Source of the DNA: Burkholderiaceae bacterium
GTDB lineage: Bacteria; Pseudomonadota; Gammaproteobacteria; Burkholderiales; Burkholderiaceae_E
DNA: 15,866 nt
NCBI GenBank assembly: GCA_016710525.1
Contig: JADJVQ010000140.1
Span: 1 to 15,866 of the forward strand
Reading direction: 5' to 3'
Below, piece by piece: positions 1-7,345 of this stretch. Within the stretch, counting starts at the first letter, position 1. Every line of letters begins with the position of its first letter. The position numbers and the translations under genes are program-made. The notes beneath the pieces are model-generated. The model saw nothing but the letters and a program-made list of their open reading frames with translations. It was not told the origin of the DNA and searched no databases.

Positions 1-64
1 TGGCATGCTTGTCTCCAGACCTGCCCACTGTGACCTGCAGCCGGGCTGAGCGGCGCTGGTTCAT
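1..64 (-). CDS. possible 5' end of a divergent gene, cut by window edge
   Basis: On the minus strand an ATG at 64-62 opens 21 codons (MNQRRSARLQ...) that stay open to the window edge. It would be transcribed away from the IclR gene, with the palindromic operator between them, which is the usual layout for IclR-regulated catabolic operons. Nothing in the short peptide is recognisable and no strong ribosome binding site is seen, so this may be chance. Its support is mainly positional. Confidence 0.2.
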   Translation of the reverse strand, partial: MNQRRSARLQVTVGRSGDKHA

Positions 65-82
65 GTCGATGCAAATTGTTAT

Positions 83-137
83 TGTTCTGCAATGCAGAAC
101 ACTGTTCTGCAACTTGTTTGATTCTGACCATGCAGAA
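83..137. promoter_or_regulatory. IclR-type operator cluster upstream of the regulator
   Basis: A perfect 19-base odd palindrome, TGTTCTGCAATGCAGAACA, lies at 83-101. Its left arm TGTTCTGCAA recurs at 103-112, exactly 20 bases (about two helical turns) downstream. A degenerate copy, TTCTG-6 bases-CAGAA, follows at 122-137. IclR-family regulators bind ~15-17 bp palindromes of this kind as tandem or dimeric sites. The position just upstream of the IclR start suggests autoregulation and control of a divergent gene. The repeats are seen directly; the binding partner is inferred. Confidence 0.6.
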
Positions 138-182
138 ATGCAGTGTCAAGCCCGTGTTCTCCCACTCCGATGCCAGCAGTCC

Positions 183-1004
183 ATGACGAAAAATCGAGCC
201 CCCGGCGAAACAGGCGCCAACGACCACGAAGCATCGGGGACGGGCGATGACCGCCATTTCGTGACAGCGCTGGCACGTGGATTGGAGGTGCTGGCCTGCT
301 TCCCATCCGGCGAGGCGCAGCTGGGCAATCAGCAGCTGGCCGAGCGCTGCAAGCTGCCAAAGTCAACCGTGTCGCGCTTGACCATGACCTTGACCCGCCT
401 CGGCTATCTCATCCAGGTTCCCGATACGGGGCGCTACCGTCTTGGCATGGCGACCCTGGCGCTGGGCACCGCCATGATGTCCGGGCTAGACGTGCGTCGG
501 GTCGCGCGGCCTCTGATGCAGGAACTGTCGGCATTCTCAGGGGCGTCGGTTTCGCTCGGGGTGCGGGATCGTTTGTCCGTCATCTACATCGAGCACTGCC
601 GGGCGCAGGCGGCTCTGGCTGTTTCCAGTAATGTCGGGAGCCGATATCCCATCGCGATTTCGGCGATGGGGCGAGCCTACCTGGCCGTAGCCGAGGACGC
701 GGAGCGGCGGGGCATCATGCTCGCCTTGAAGGCGCAGAATGCGAGTGGCTGGCCCGATATGCTGGCTGGGATCGAAAAGGCCGCACAGGATCATCTCGAA
801 CTGGGCGTGACCTGTTCCTTCGGCGACTGGCAAAGCGACATCAATGGCATCGGCCGCGCCTTCAATCCTGGCGGCGGTCTTCCGCCCATGGCCATCAGCT
901 GCACCGGGCCGGCCAGCCGGCTGACGCAGGAGTTCCTGCTGGAAGCAGTGCGGCCTCGCCTGATCGAAATGACGCAGCGCATCGAGGCTTCTCTGCCGCG
1001 CTGA
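183..1004 (+). CDS. IclR-family transcriptional regulator
   Basis: This is a 273-residue regulator, a normal length for the family. An N-terminal winged helix-turn-helix covers about residues 28-85 (LARGLEVL..., LAERCKLPKSTVSRLTMTL, GRYRLG). An effector-binding domain follows at about 95-270 and keeps IclR features such as IEHCRAQ, AISAMGRAYLA and a typical late-domain GIGRAFN segment. The reading frame is open from base 9, but the ATG at 183 gives a family-like start. An alternative ATG at 138 would lie against the operator repeats. No convincing Shine-Dalgarno sequence decides between them. IclR proteins usually regulate an adjacent catabolic operon in response to a pathway metabolite, so it is the likely regulator of the genes to its right. 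The effector is unknown. Confidence 0.9.
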   Translation: MTKNRAPGETGANDHEASGTGDDRHFVTALARGLEVLACFPSGEAQLGNQQLAERCKLPKSTVSRLTMTLTRLGYLIQVPDTGRYRLGMATLALGTAMMSGLDVRRVARPLMQELSAFSGASVSLGVRDRLSVIYIEHCRAQAALAVSSNVGSRYPIAISAMGRAYLAVAEDAERRGIMLALKAQNASGWPDMLAGIEKAAQDHLELGVTCSFGDWQSDINGIGRAFNPGGGLPPMAISCTGPASRLTQEFLLEAVRPRLIEMTQRIEASLPR

Positions 1005-1101
1005 CATCACCGGCAGGCGAGGGGGCCATTGATCGCGTATGCGATGGATGGTGCTTCCCCGGCTCCCATACTGGTGCGCACTCCATCAGCCTGTGCACCC
1101 C

Positions 1102-1969
1102 ATGAACCAGATCAAAGTCGGACAAGTCAGCGTGTCGAGCCTCGTTGAACGCGATGGGCCGGTGCGCACGGCGCTCGCGATGTTTCCCGATGCAACGCCT
1201 GAGCGCGTCGCGCGTGCCTTGGCCAAGCTGCCCGGCTTCACCTTCGATGCGGCGACGGAGATGATCGTCATCACCTACCAGTCGTTCATCCTGCGCACAC
1301 CCACGTGCACCGTGCTGATTGACACCTGCGTGGGCGAGCACCCCGGTTACCCGCCGACCTTGAGCTACGACAAGACTCCGTGGCTGAAGGCGCTGGAGGC
1401 AAAACCGCCTCACCGTCGAGGACATCGACTACGTCTTCTGCACCCACCTGCACATCGATCATGTCGGCTGGAACACACGGCTGGAAGACGGCAGGCACGT
1501 GCCTACCTTTCCCAATGCCAAGTACATCTTCTCTCGGAGGAATACGAGCATTGGAAAGCGAACGAGAGCATGGCGGTGGGGCCATCGTTCAATCTGTGCG
1601 TGGCGCCGATTGTCGAAGCAGGGCAGGCATTGCTGGTCGACGACGAATTCGTGCTGAATGACGAGCTGTCGCTGATTCCGGCGGCCGGTCACTCGCCCGG
1701 ACACGTCTGTGTCAGCCTGAAGTCGCAGGGCTATCACGCGCTCTTCTGCGGCGACATGATGCACCACGCCATTCAGTGCATCGAACCGGACTGGAGCACG
1801 AGGCTCTGCTCCGACCCCTGCAGGTGCCGCTGCAACGCGCCGCAATTTCTTCTCGCGATTCTGCAAGACCGACACCCTGTTCCTTCCTACTCACTTCCCC
1901 GCTCCGACGGCCGGGCACGTGCGCGCTGATGGCGATGCGTACCGTTTCGAGTTTCTGAAGTCGGTCTGA
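1102..1969 (+). pseudogene. MBL-fold metallo-hydrolase, frame broken four times
   Basis: Read across frames, this encodes a ~289-residue MBL-fold hydrolase from MNQIKVGQVSV to EFLKSV, ending at TGA 1967-1969. The zinc motif THLHIDH lies at 1442-1462, with later ligand regions AAGHSPGH and FCGDMMHH. The frame changes at four points: one extra A in the AAAA run at 1401-1404, one missing G near 1536, one missing C in the run at 1815-1818, and one missing C near 1841. Correcting these restores one continuous protein of family length. The breaks are all one-base changes in short homopolymers with no nonsense substitution, so sequencing error is as likely as true decay. Relatives are general hydrolases of lactones or thioesters; the substrate here is unknown. 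It ends 16 bases before the next gene, so the two are probably co-transcribed. Confidence 0.8.
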
Positions 1970-1985
1970 CGGGGTGGCCAGTCCC

Positions 1986-3389
1986 ATGCCTGAATCAACC
2001 GCGCGCTCGCGCATCAGTGCCCCGAACCCCGACACCCTCGCGCCCGAAGGTCGAGCGGTTTTCGATGCGGCTGTTCGCACTTTCGGTGCCCCGCTGGGGC
2101 CTCGTATTCCATTGCTGCACAGTCCAGACCTGGCTGTTGCATGGAGCCAGATGGGCCTCGCGCTCAGAAAGTCGCCGCTCAAGCCAGCTCTGAGGGAACT
2201 CGCCATTCTGGTCGTCGGCCAGCACTGGCGGGCCGATTTCGAGTGGTACGCGCATGCGCCGAAAGCCGCCGCAGCTGGGATCACAGCAGCACAACTCGAC
2301 GACATCAGAAACGGGCGTACGCCGAGCTTCGAGGATGAAGAGACGCGCATCGTTTACGACTACTGTCGCGAGCTCGTGGTATCCAGGCGAGTATCTGACG
2401 AGACCTACAGTGCGACCAGGCGTCTGCTCGGTGAACGTCTGATCGTCGACCTGACGGCGCTGGCCGGACACTTCACCAATGTCGCCATGACATTGAACGC
2501 GCACCTTGTGCAGTTGCCGCCCGGCGTTCCGTCGCCGTTCGGGGACCTGGCTTCGCAGCCGCGTGCGCCCGAGGCGTTTCGTACTGGCTGGGTAGGGCGG
2601 GGCGATGTGGCCCTGCGCTACCGGCTGCGGGCCGGTGTCGGTCCGACGCTGGTTTTCGTGCACGAACTCGGTGGCACGGCCGAGAGCTGGGATTCGTGCA
2701 TCGCCCAGCTGCCGCCGGGCAGATCGGTGGTCTGCGTCGAGTGGCGCGGCTCCGGACTTTCGTCGAAGGTGCATGAGGCGGTGCAATTCGAACAGATCGT
2801 GGAAGACCTGCAGCAAGTGGTCTCAGAGGTTTGCGCACCGGGGCCGATCGTGCTGATCGGCGTGGCGGCCGGCGCCGGCATCGCGATGGCTGTCGCCGCG
2901 CGCCACCCGCAGCGGGTTGCCGCGGTGGTTGCCATCGTGCCGGCACTGGGAACACCACCGGAACAGCGGGCGGGCGTGGCGCAGTTTGCCGACCGCGTCG
3001 AGCGTGAAGGCATGCAGTCGATGATGGGGATGGAGCGCACCTATCCGCAGGTGCTGCGCGATCAACATCCACAGCGTTGGGCCGATTTCAGGCTGCGATA
3101 CCTGGGCAATGACGCCCGCAGCTATGCTCATCTGCTGCGCATGGTGATGGCCATCGATCTCGCCGAGGACATCAAGCGGATCCGATGCCCGGCATTGGTG
3201 ATCGGCGGCGCGCACGACATTCGGCCGGTCGACATGATGCAGGCTCTGGCCAACCGCTTGCCCAAGGGCCGCTTCGAGGAAATCCCGGCCGGACACTTTA
3301 TGCCGTCCCAGGCGCCAGACCTGGTGGCGCAGGCCATCGAACGTTTTGTGGTGGCGCTGCCTGCGTGCGCTGCGGTTGAAGGAGTCTGA
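1986..3389 (+). CDS. carboxymuconolactone decarboxylase domain fused to alpha/beta hydrolase
   Basis: This 467-residue protein has two domains. Residues ~15-180 match the carboxymuconolactone decarboxylase/AhpD-like fold (RELAILVVGQHW, FEWYAHAPKA, then LNAHLVQLPPG); the AhpD CxxC pair is absent. Residues ~200-460 form an alpha/beta hydrolase: VHELGGT oxyanion region, EWRGSGLS, nucleophile elbow GVAAGAG, acid D411 in GGAHD, and H437 in PAGHFMP. The elbow position normally held by Ser is Ala294. PcaL fusions of the beta-ketoadipate pathway join the same two activities with the hydrolase first; here the order is reversed. An upstream in-frame GTG at 1974 is an alternative start. The stop overlaps the GST start (TGATG), so the two are translationally coupled. 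The true reaction is unknown, and esterase chemistry looks doubtful without the serine. Confidence 0.85.
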   Translation: MPESTARSRISAPNPDTLAPEGRAVFDAAVRTFGAPLGPRIPLLHSPDLAVAWSQMGLALRKSPLKPALRELAILVVGQHWRADFEWYAHAPKAAAAGITAAQLDDIRNGRTPSFEDEETRIVYDYCRELVVSRRVSDETYSATRRLLGERLIVDLTALAGHFTNVAMTLNAHLVQLPPGVPSPFGDLASQPRAPEAFRTGWVGRGDVALRYRLRAGVGPTLVFVHELGGTAESWDSCIAQLPPGRSVVCVEWRGSGLSSKVHEAVQFEQIVEDLQQVVSEVCAPGPIVLIGVAAGAGIAMAVAARHPQRVAAVVAIVPALGTPPEQRAGVAQFADRVEREGMQSMMGMERTYPQVLRDQHPQRWADFRLRYLGNDARSYAHLLRMVMAIDLAEDIKRIRCPALVIGGAHDIRPVDMMQALANRLPKGRFEEIPAGHFMPSQAPDLVAQAIERFVVALPACAAVEGV

Positions 3390-4006
3390 TGATGCTGTTG
3401 CACTGGTCCCCGCGCTCGCCGTTCGTTCACAAGGTCATGGTGGCTCTCGAGGAGACAGGGCTTCGTCAGCGCGTGGAGCTGACGCGATCGGTTGTGCCGA
3501 CGGTCGATCCAGAACATGTCATCTACCTCGTCAATCCGCTGGGGCAGATCCCGACGCTGGTGCTCGATGACGGCAAGGTGCTGTACGACTCGCTGGTGAT
3601 CTCCTTCTACCTCGAAGAGCTTTGCGGCGCGGAGATCCTGCTGCCTCGCGATGGCGGAAAGCGAATCGCCACGCTGCGGCGTCATGCGTTGGGCAATGGT
3701 CTCATCGAAGCCATGGTGGCGTGGGTGATCGAGCGCTACACACCGGCGGACAAACAGATACCCACGCGTTCGCAGCACTATGCCGTCAAGCTGGGGAAGT
3801 CGTTGGCCTTGATAGAAGCCGATGCCGACCTGCGTGATGCGCATCGCTTCGATCTCGGCGACATCGCGATCGCCACCGCTTTGGCCTACATTGAATTCCG
3901 GAAGCTGCAGCCGGGCTGGGCCAGCCAGTACCCGAAGACGGCCGAATGGTTCGCACAGGTTTCGCAACGGCCTTCGATGGTGGCAGCCCGTCTGAAGGAT
4001 GGTTGA
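3389..4006 (+). CDS. glutathione S-transferase family protein
   Basis: This is a 205-residue cytosolic GST. The N-terminal thioredoxin-like domain (about residues 1-80) has the cis-proline in NPLGQIPTLVLDDG (P55) and the glutathione-contacting segment ending YDS (66-68). The C-terminal all-helical domain contains FDLGDIAIATALAYIEFR, whose Asp sits at the usual capping-box position. A good ribosome binding site, GAAGGAG, ends five bases before the ATG, and the start overlaps the preceding stop by one base. In aromatic-degradation clusters such GSTs act as isomerases (maleylpyruvate type), dehalogenases or ether-cleaving enzymes. The sequence alone does not choose between these, and the coupling to the fusion protein suggests they share a pathway. 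Confidence 0.88.
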   Translation: MMLLHWSPRSPFVHKVMVALEETGLRQRVELTRSVVPTVDPEHVIYLVNPLGQIPTLVLDDGKVLYDSLVISFYLEELCGAEILLPRDGGKRIATLRRHALGNGLIEAMVAWVIERYTPADKQIPTRSQHYAVKLGKSLALIEADADLRDAHRFDLGDIAIATALAYIEFRKLQPGWASQYPKTAEWFAQVSQRPSMVAARLKDG

Positions 4007-4040
4007 CTCACAAGTTGATCCGCAGGGACCTGCCACTAAA

Positions 4041-4091
4041 ACCAGGAGACAAGCCATGATCATCCTCCGTCGTCACCTCTGCGTCCGGTAG
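4041..4091 (+). promoter_or_regulatory. strong RBS followed by an 11-codon leader ORF
   Basis: ACCAGGAGACAAGCC provides the best Shine-Dalgarno sequence in this stretch, but it leads to an ATG at 4056, not to the CoA-transferase start. The resulting peptide MIILRRHLCVR ends at TAG 4089-4091, ten bases before the subunit A ATG. That ATG has little ribosome binding site of its own. The 7-mer CATGATC occurs at both starts (4055 and 4101). It may be a coupled leader peptide, the remains of a deleted gene start, or the result of a small duplication. Confidence 0.35.
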
Positions 4092-4101
4092 CCGCACCGT
4101 C

Positions 4102-4782
4102 ATGATCGACAAATTCGTCGGCTCTATCGCCGAGGCGCTTGCTGACATCAAGGATGGCGCGACCGTCCTGGTTGGCGGCTTCGGAGCCGTTGGCCAGGCC
4201 AACCACCTCATCGACGGTCTGATCGATCTGGGCCTGCGCGAGCTGACAGTCGTGGCCAACAATGCAGGGTATGGTCAGATCGGGCTCGCCCGCCTGCTGC
4301 AAACAAGGCGCGTGCGCAAGATCATCTGCAGTTTCCCGCGCATCGCGGGCTCGACGGCATTCGAAGATCTCTACCGAGCGGGCGAGATCGAACTCGAGGT
4401 CGTGCCGCAAGGCACGCTTGCCGAGCGCATGCGGGCGGCTGGCGCGGGGATTCCGGCGTTCTTCACGGCAACGGCCGCTGGCACTGATCTGGCGAAAGGC
4501 AAGGAAACTCGCGAGATAGGCGGGCGTACGTATGTGCTGGAACACGCGCTGCATGGCGACGTTGCCCTCGTTGAGGCGTGGCGGGCCGACCGGTGGGGAA
4601 ATCTCGTGTACCGCGAATCCGGCCGGAACTTCAACCCGGTGATGGCCACAGCGGCAGCCTTGACCGTCGTGCAAACGCAGCACGTCGCGGAGCTGGGCGA
4701 AATCGATCCCGAAACCATCGTGACCCCGGGTATCTTCGTCAATCGCATCGTTCATATTCCGTATGGCGACCCGATGCTCTGA
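4102..4782 (+). CDS. pcaI: CoA-transferase subunit A, PcaI type (3-oxoadipate/3-oxoacid)
   Basis: This 226-residue protein has the family length and features of subunit A of class I CoA-transferases. They include the start MIDKFVGSIAEALADIKDGA, the glycine-rich loop VGGFGAVGQ at about residues 24-32, CSFPR, VPQGTLAERMRAAGAG, GRTYVLE, DRWGNLVYR and VTPGIFVNR. With subunit B it would transfer CoA from succinyl-CoA to a 3-oxo acid, 3-oxoadipate being the best guess from PcaI resemblance. The acceptor is inferred only. Subunit B starts nine bases downstream after GAGAGGAACGC, a good ribosome binding site, so the pair is one operon. The frame is intact, but its partner subunit is interrupted, so it is probably not functional as it stands. 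Confidence 0.85.
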   Translation: MIDKFVGSIAEALADIKDGATVLVGGFGAVGQANHLIDGLIDLGLRELTVVANNAGYGQIGLARLLQTRRVRKIICSFPRIAGSTAFEDLYRAGEIELEVVPQGTLAERMRAAGAGIPAFFTATAAGTDLAKGKETREIGGRTYVLEHALHGDVALVEAWRADRWGNLVYRESGRNFNPVMATAAALTVVQTQHVAELGEIDPETIVTPGIFVNRIVHIPYGDPML

Positions 4783-4791
4783 GAGGAACGC

Positions 4792-5152
4792 ATGAACAGT
4801 CTGACCAAGCCGAACGCCTGGACGCCGCTGGACCGAACCGGACTGGCACGGCGCGTAGCCCAGGACATTCCCGAAGGGTGGTATGTCAATCTTGGAGTCG
4901 GTGTACCGACGCTGGTCGCCAATCATGTTCCACAGGGCCGCGAAGTTGTCTTTCACTCCGAGAACGGCATTCTTGGCATGGGCCCAGCCCCGCAGCCGGA
5001 CAAGATCAACCGCTGGCTGGTGAATGCCGGAAAACAATACATCACGCTGGTGCGCGGAGGCAGCTTCTTCCACCATGCCGACAGCTTCACCATGATCCGC
5101 GGGCGCCACCTTGACCTGTGTGTGCTGGGCGCCTTCGAGGTGGCTGAGCACG
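4792..5152 (+). pseudogene. pcaJ: CoA-transferase subunit B (PcaJ type), 5' part, split by transposon
   Basis: This encodes roughly the first 120 residues of subunit B. It has the TGLARRVAQDIPEG region, VNLGVGVPTLVANHVP, the catalytic glutamate motif SENGILGMGP, FFHHADSFTMIRGRHLD and LGAFEVAEH. The family expects a GDLANW segment next; instead the frame runs into foreign sequence and stops at 5166. The missing C-terminal part is found intact at 9949-10269. Joining 4792-5139 to 9949-10269 gives 222 residues, the normal subunit B length. The glutamate that forms the CoA thioester is in this half, but without the C-terminal half the fold should not form. Confidence 0.88.
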
Positions 5153-5163
5153 ATCATGCTTCT

Positions 5164-5299
5164 TGATGTGCCCTCGGTCGAGGTATTTGATGGAGTTCCG
5201 GCTACCCGTTCCCGCGCTCTGTAGAGAGAGCCGGAAGCGGGAAGCGGGAAGCGGGTGCGCCCGGCACGCGGGGACAGGGGCGCGTCGGCGGTTGGAGGA
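5164..5299. repeat. left end of transposon: inverted repeat and triple GGAAGCG
   Basis: The left end reads inward from TGATGTGCCCTCGGTCGAGG with ATTTGAT shortly after, mirrored at the right end as TGATGTTGGTCGGCGATAG and ATTTGAT. Further in lie GATGGAGTTCCGGCTACCCG at 5189-5208 and three head-to-tail copies of GGAAGCG at 5233-5253. Elements with Mu/Tn7-class transposases often carry several transposase-binding repeats at each end, and these are candidates. There is no gene in this stretch; the operon's last stop codon is at 5300. Confidence 0.5.
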
Positions 5300-6255
5300 T
5301 CAGTCGGGATCGGCGAGTCGGTAGCCGCGGGCGGTGCGCTGAAGTCGACCGGTAGCGGTCAGTGCGGCGAGGCGCTCGTAGAGGGTGGTGTTGCGTACGC
5401 GGCATTGGGCACGCAGGTCTTGGATGCTCATGGGGTCGGCGGCGGCCCGCAACGCGGCGGTGATGCGTTCGTCGAGGCCGGCCAGTGGCGGCACCGGATC
5501 GGACGATGGTTGCACGGTTCGCAAGGCCAGTGCGTCGCCGTCGGCGCGTAACTCGAGCTGGATGCCGGGCGGCGACGGTGCGGCACGATGTTCGATCGTC
5601 AGGCTGAGCGCATCATTTGAGCGGCGCAGGTACAGGTTCGAGTCGCCCCAGGCGTGGAACTCGGAGGAGCCGCGCAGCGCCTCTGGCCGGCACGCATGGC
5701 GCCGGCCGATTTGCGGGCGTGGTGCACCAGCAGCACGCAAGCCTCGTAGCGGCGCTGCAGTTCGCGCAGGTAGGCGAGCAAGGGGGCGACCTCGCCGCTG
5801 GCGTTCTCGTCGATGCGATGCAGGCGCACGAAGGGATCGAGGATCATCAGGCGCGGTTGCAGCCCGGCGACGGTGCGCTCGAGTGCTGCGCGATCGGCCG
5901 GCAGATCCAGTCGCAGCGTCGGGGCGGTGATCACTTGCAGGTCCAACTCGGCCAGCCGGCAGCCGGCGGCAGCGCAGATGCCATCGAGCCGATGGCGCAC
6001 CACGTGCAGGGCATCTTCGGCCGCGTACAGCAGCACCCGGCCGGGATTGGGCACGGCGAAGCGGCGCAGGCACGGCCGACCCGATGCGACCGCTACCGCA
6101 AGATCGAGCGCAAGGAAGCTCTTGCAGCACTTGGGCTCGCCGCCGACGATGCCGACCGCCTGCTCGGCCCACAGCCCGGTGACCAGCCAGCGCTGCGCGT
6201 CGGGCCGCTGCGCCAGGCGCCAGGCCGGCTCGACCGGCAGCGTGGCGCAGCTCAC
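5300..6255 (-). pseudogene. RepA-like (AAA_25/RecA-fold) ATPase with winged-helix tail, frameshifted
   Basis: Starting at GTG 6255, which overlaps the previous stop by four bases (GTGA), this encodes a RepA/DnaB-type RecA-fold ATPase. The P-loop region GGEPKCCKS is at residues 38-46, Walker B LMILD at 136-140, and LLVHHARKS at about 175-183. After Gln191 (5683) two extra bases, a duplicated AG at 5681-5684, shift the frame. The correct continuation LRGSSEFHAWGDSNLYLRR lies in another frame and runs to 5300, ending in a winged helix (about the last 55 residues, MSIQDLRAQCRV). Repaired length is about 317 residues. The P-loop has Cys where Gly normally precedes Lys. As the last gene of the transposition operon it probably assists transposition or replication of the element; the role is inferred. 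Confidence 0.72.
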
Positions 6256-7094
6256 CGCCGGCGCGCTGCCACCTTGGGCTGCGCCGGGGCGGGTGCAGCG
6301 AAGGTCTCGAAGAACAGCTGCTCGTCGATGTGGCGCGCCTCGCGCTGCGCGGCCAGGCCGAGCAGTTCGCTGCCCATGTTCATCAGCGCGCGCAGATTGC
6401 CTTGGGCGTGGTCGGACAGCGTGGCGAGCAGTTCGGGTGTCATCAGCTTCGGTGCCCCGGCCTTGGCGAGCACGTGCGCCAGCAACTCGCGCAGCTCCTC
6501 GGGGCTCGCGCGATCCAGCGCCAGGCGCACCCGCATGCGTGACCCCAGCGGCAGCAGCTCCTCGCTGCGGAAGCGCTCGATCAGGCGCTGGTCGCCGGCC
6601 AGCACCACGGTGAGCAACAGGTGCGAGTCGAGCCGCGCGGAGCTGAGCAAGCGCAGCTCGTTGAGCACGGCCAGCTGCATCTCCTGGGCCTCGTCGACGA
6701 TCAGCACCGGGCGGCACTGCGAGGCATCGATGTGGTCCTGCCAGCTGGCGCGCAGCACCTTGGCGCCGCCCCAGCGGTTGTGGGGATGCAGCTGCACGCC
6801 GAAGAGCTCACCGAGCTCGCGGTAGAAGTCGGCCATCCCGGCCTGCGGCCGGCTGAGCACGCCCACCTGCACGTCGCGCAGCGCCGACAGGCGCTCGGCG
6901 AGCACCCGCAGCGCCACCGATTTGCCCACCCCCGGCAAGCCGGTGATCAGGGCGAAGCCGCCTTCGCCCACGAGCTGCTCGACCCGCCAACAGAACGAGT
7001 CCAGGCGCGCGCCCACGTGCAGCGCCTCGGGCGGCACTTCGGGGGCGAACGGATTCCACTTCAGGCCATAGAGCGAGAGCAGCTTCTTGTTCAC
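6252..7094 (-). CDS. ExeA/TniB-type AAA+ ATPase of the transposon
   Basis: This is a 280-residue AAA+ ATPase beginning VNKKLLSLYGLKWNPF, the usual start of ExeA-like proteins. Walker A GLPGVGKS is at residues 52-59 and Walker B VLIVDEAQ at 130-137; LLTVVLAGDQRL carries the sensor I region and RMRVRLAL follows. The GTG start at 7094 overlaps the preceding stop (GTGA) and has AAGGGGAAC as its ribosome binding site. The longer open frame to 7316 is unlikely to be used because its added residues are low complexity. In Tn7- and Mu-like systems such ATPases (TnsC, TniB, MuB) bind DNA and direct the transposase to targets, so this is the likely target-selection partner. The frame is intact. Confidence 0.85.
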   Translation of the reverse strand: MNKKLLSLYGLKWNPFAPEVPPEALHVGARLDSFCWRVEQLVGEGGFALITGLPGVGKSVALRVLAERLSALRDVQVGVLSRPQAGMADFYRELGELFGVQLHPHNRWGGAKVLRASWQDHIDASQCRPVLIVDEAQEMQLAVLNELRLLSSARLDSHLLLTVVLAGDQRLIERFRSEELLPLGSRMRVRLALDRASPEELRELLAHVLAKAGAPKLMTPELLATLSDHAQGNLRALMNMGSELLGLAAQREARHIDEQLFFETFAAPAPAQPKVAARRR

Positions 7095-7345
7095 GGTTGT
7101 TCCCCTTGCGGTGCCGGTGGTTCGTCCTTGGTCAGGTAGGCCGGTGGCAGGCCCGTGGCGGCCTGCTTGGCCATCAGGCCCTCCAGCAGCGGGGCCATCT
7201 GGCCGGGAGCGGCTTGGCGGGCGGCGGCGCCGCCAGCCCCCGCCAAGCCGATCGGCTCCAGAGGCCGGCGCACGCCCCGGGCGTTGGCCTGCTTGTCCTG
7301 CGGGTACAGGCGGCACAGGATCTGGCCGCTGCGCTCATCGAGCAA
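7091..7345 (-). CDS. C-terminal tail of the transposase in a shifted frame
   Basis: This short frame (84 codons from TTG 7345) reads LDERSGQILCRLYPQDKQAN, then RRPLEPIGL, and ends with LLEGLMAKQAATGLPPAYL. It looks like the missing C-terminus of the rve transposase rather than a separate protein. The transposase frame ends VHLAR at 7335, and removing one C from CACC there would give VHLLDERSG without a break. Its stop overlaps the ExeA-like start by four bases. It could be reached by +1 frameshifting, reinitiation at the TTG, or simply reflect a one-base sequence error. I favour error or recent mutation, with programmed shifting as a testable alternative. Confidence 0.55.
   Translation of the reverse strand: MLDERSGQILCRLYPQDKQANARGVRRPLEPIGLAGAGGAAARQAAPGQMAPLLEGLMAKQAATGLPPAYLTKDEPPAPQGEQP

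Noticed and set aside
1032..1045. Inverted repeat ATCGC-GTAT-GCGAT between the IclR and MBL genes
   Set aside because: Only five base pairs per arm and unlike the palindromes before the IclR gene; expected by chance in GC-rich DNA.
5617..6825. Plus-strand frame of about 400 codons
   Set aside because: Antisense to the RepA-like and ExeA-like ATPase genes, with no recognisable motif.
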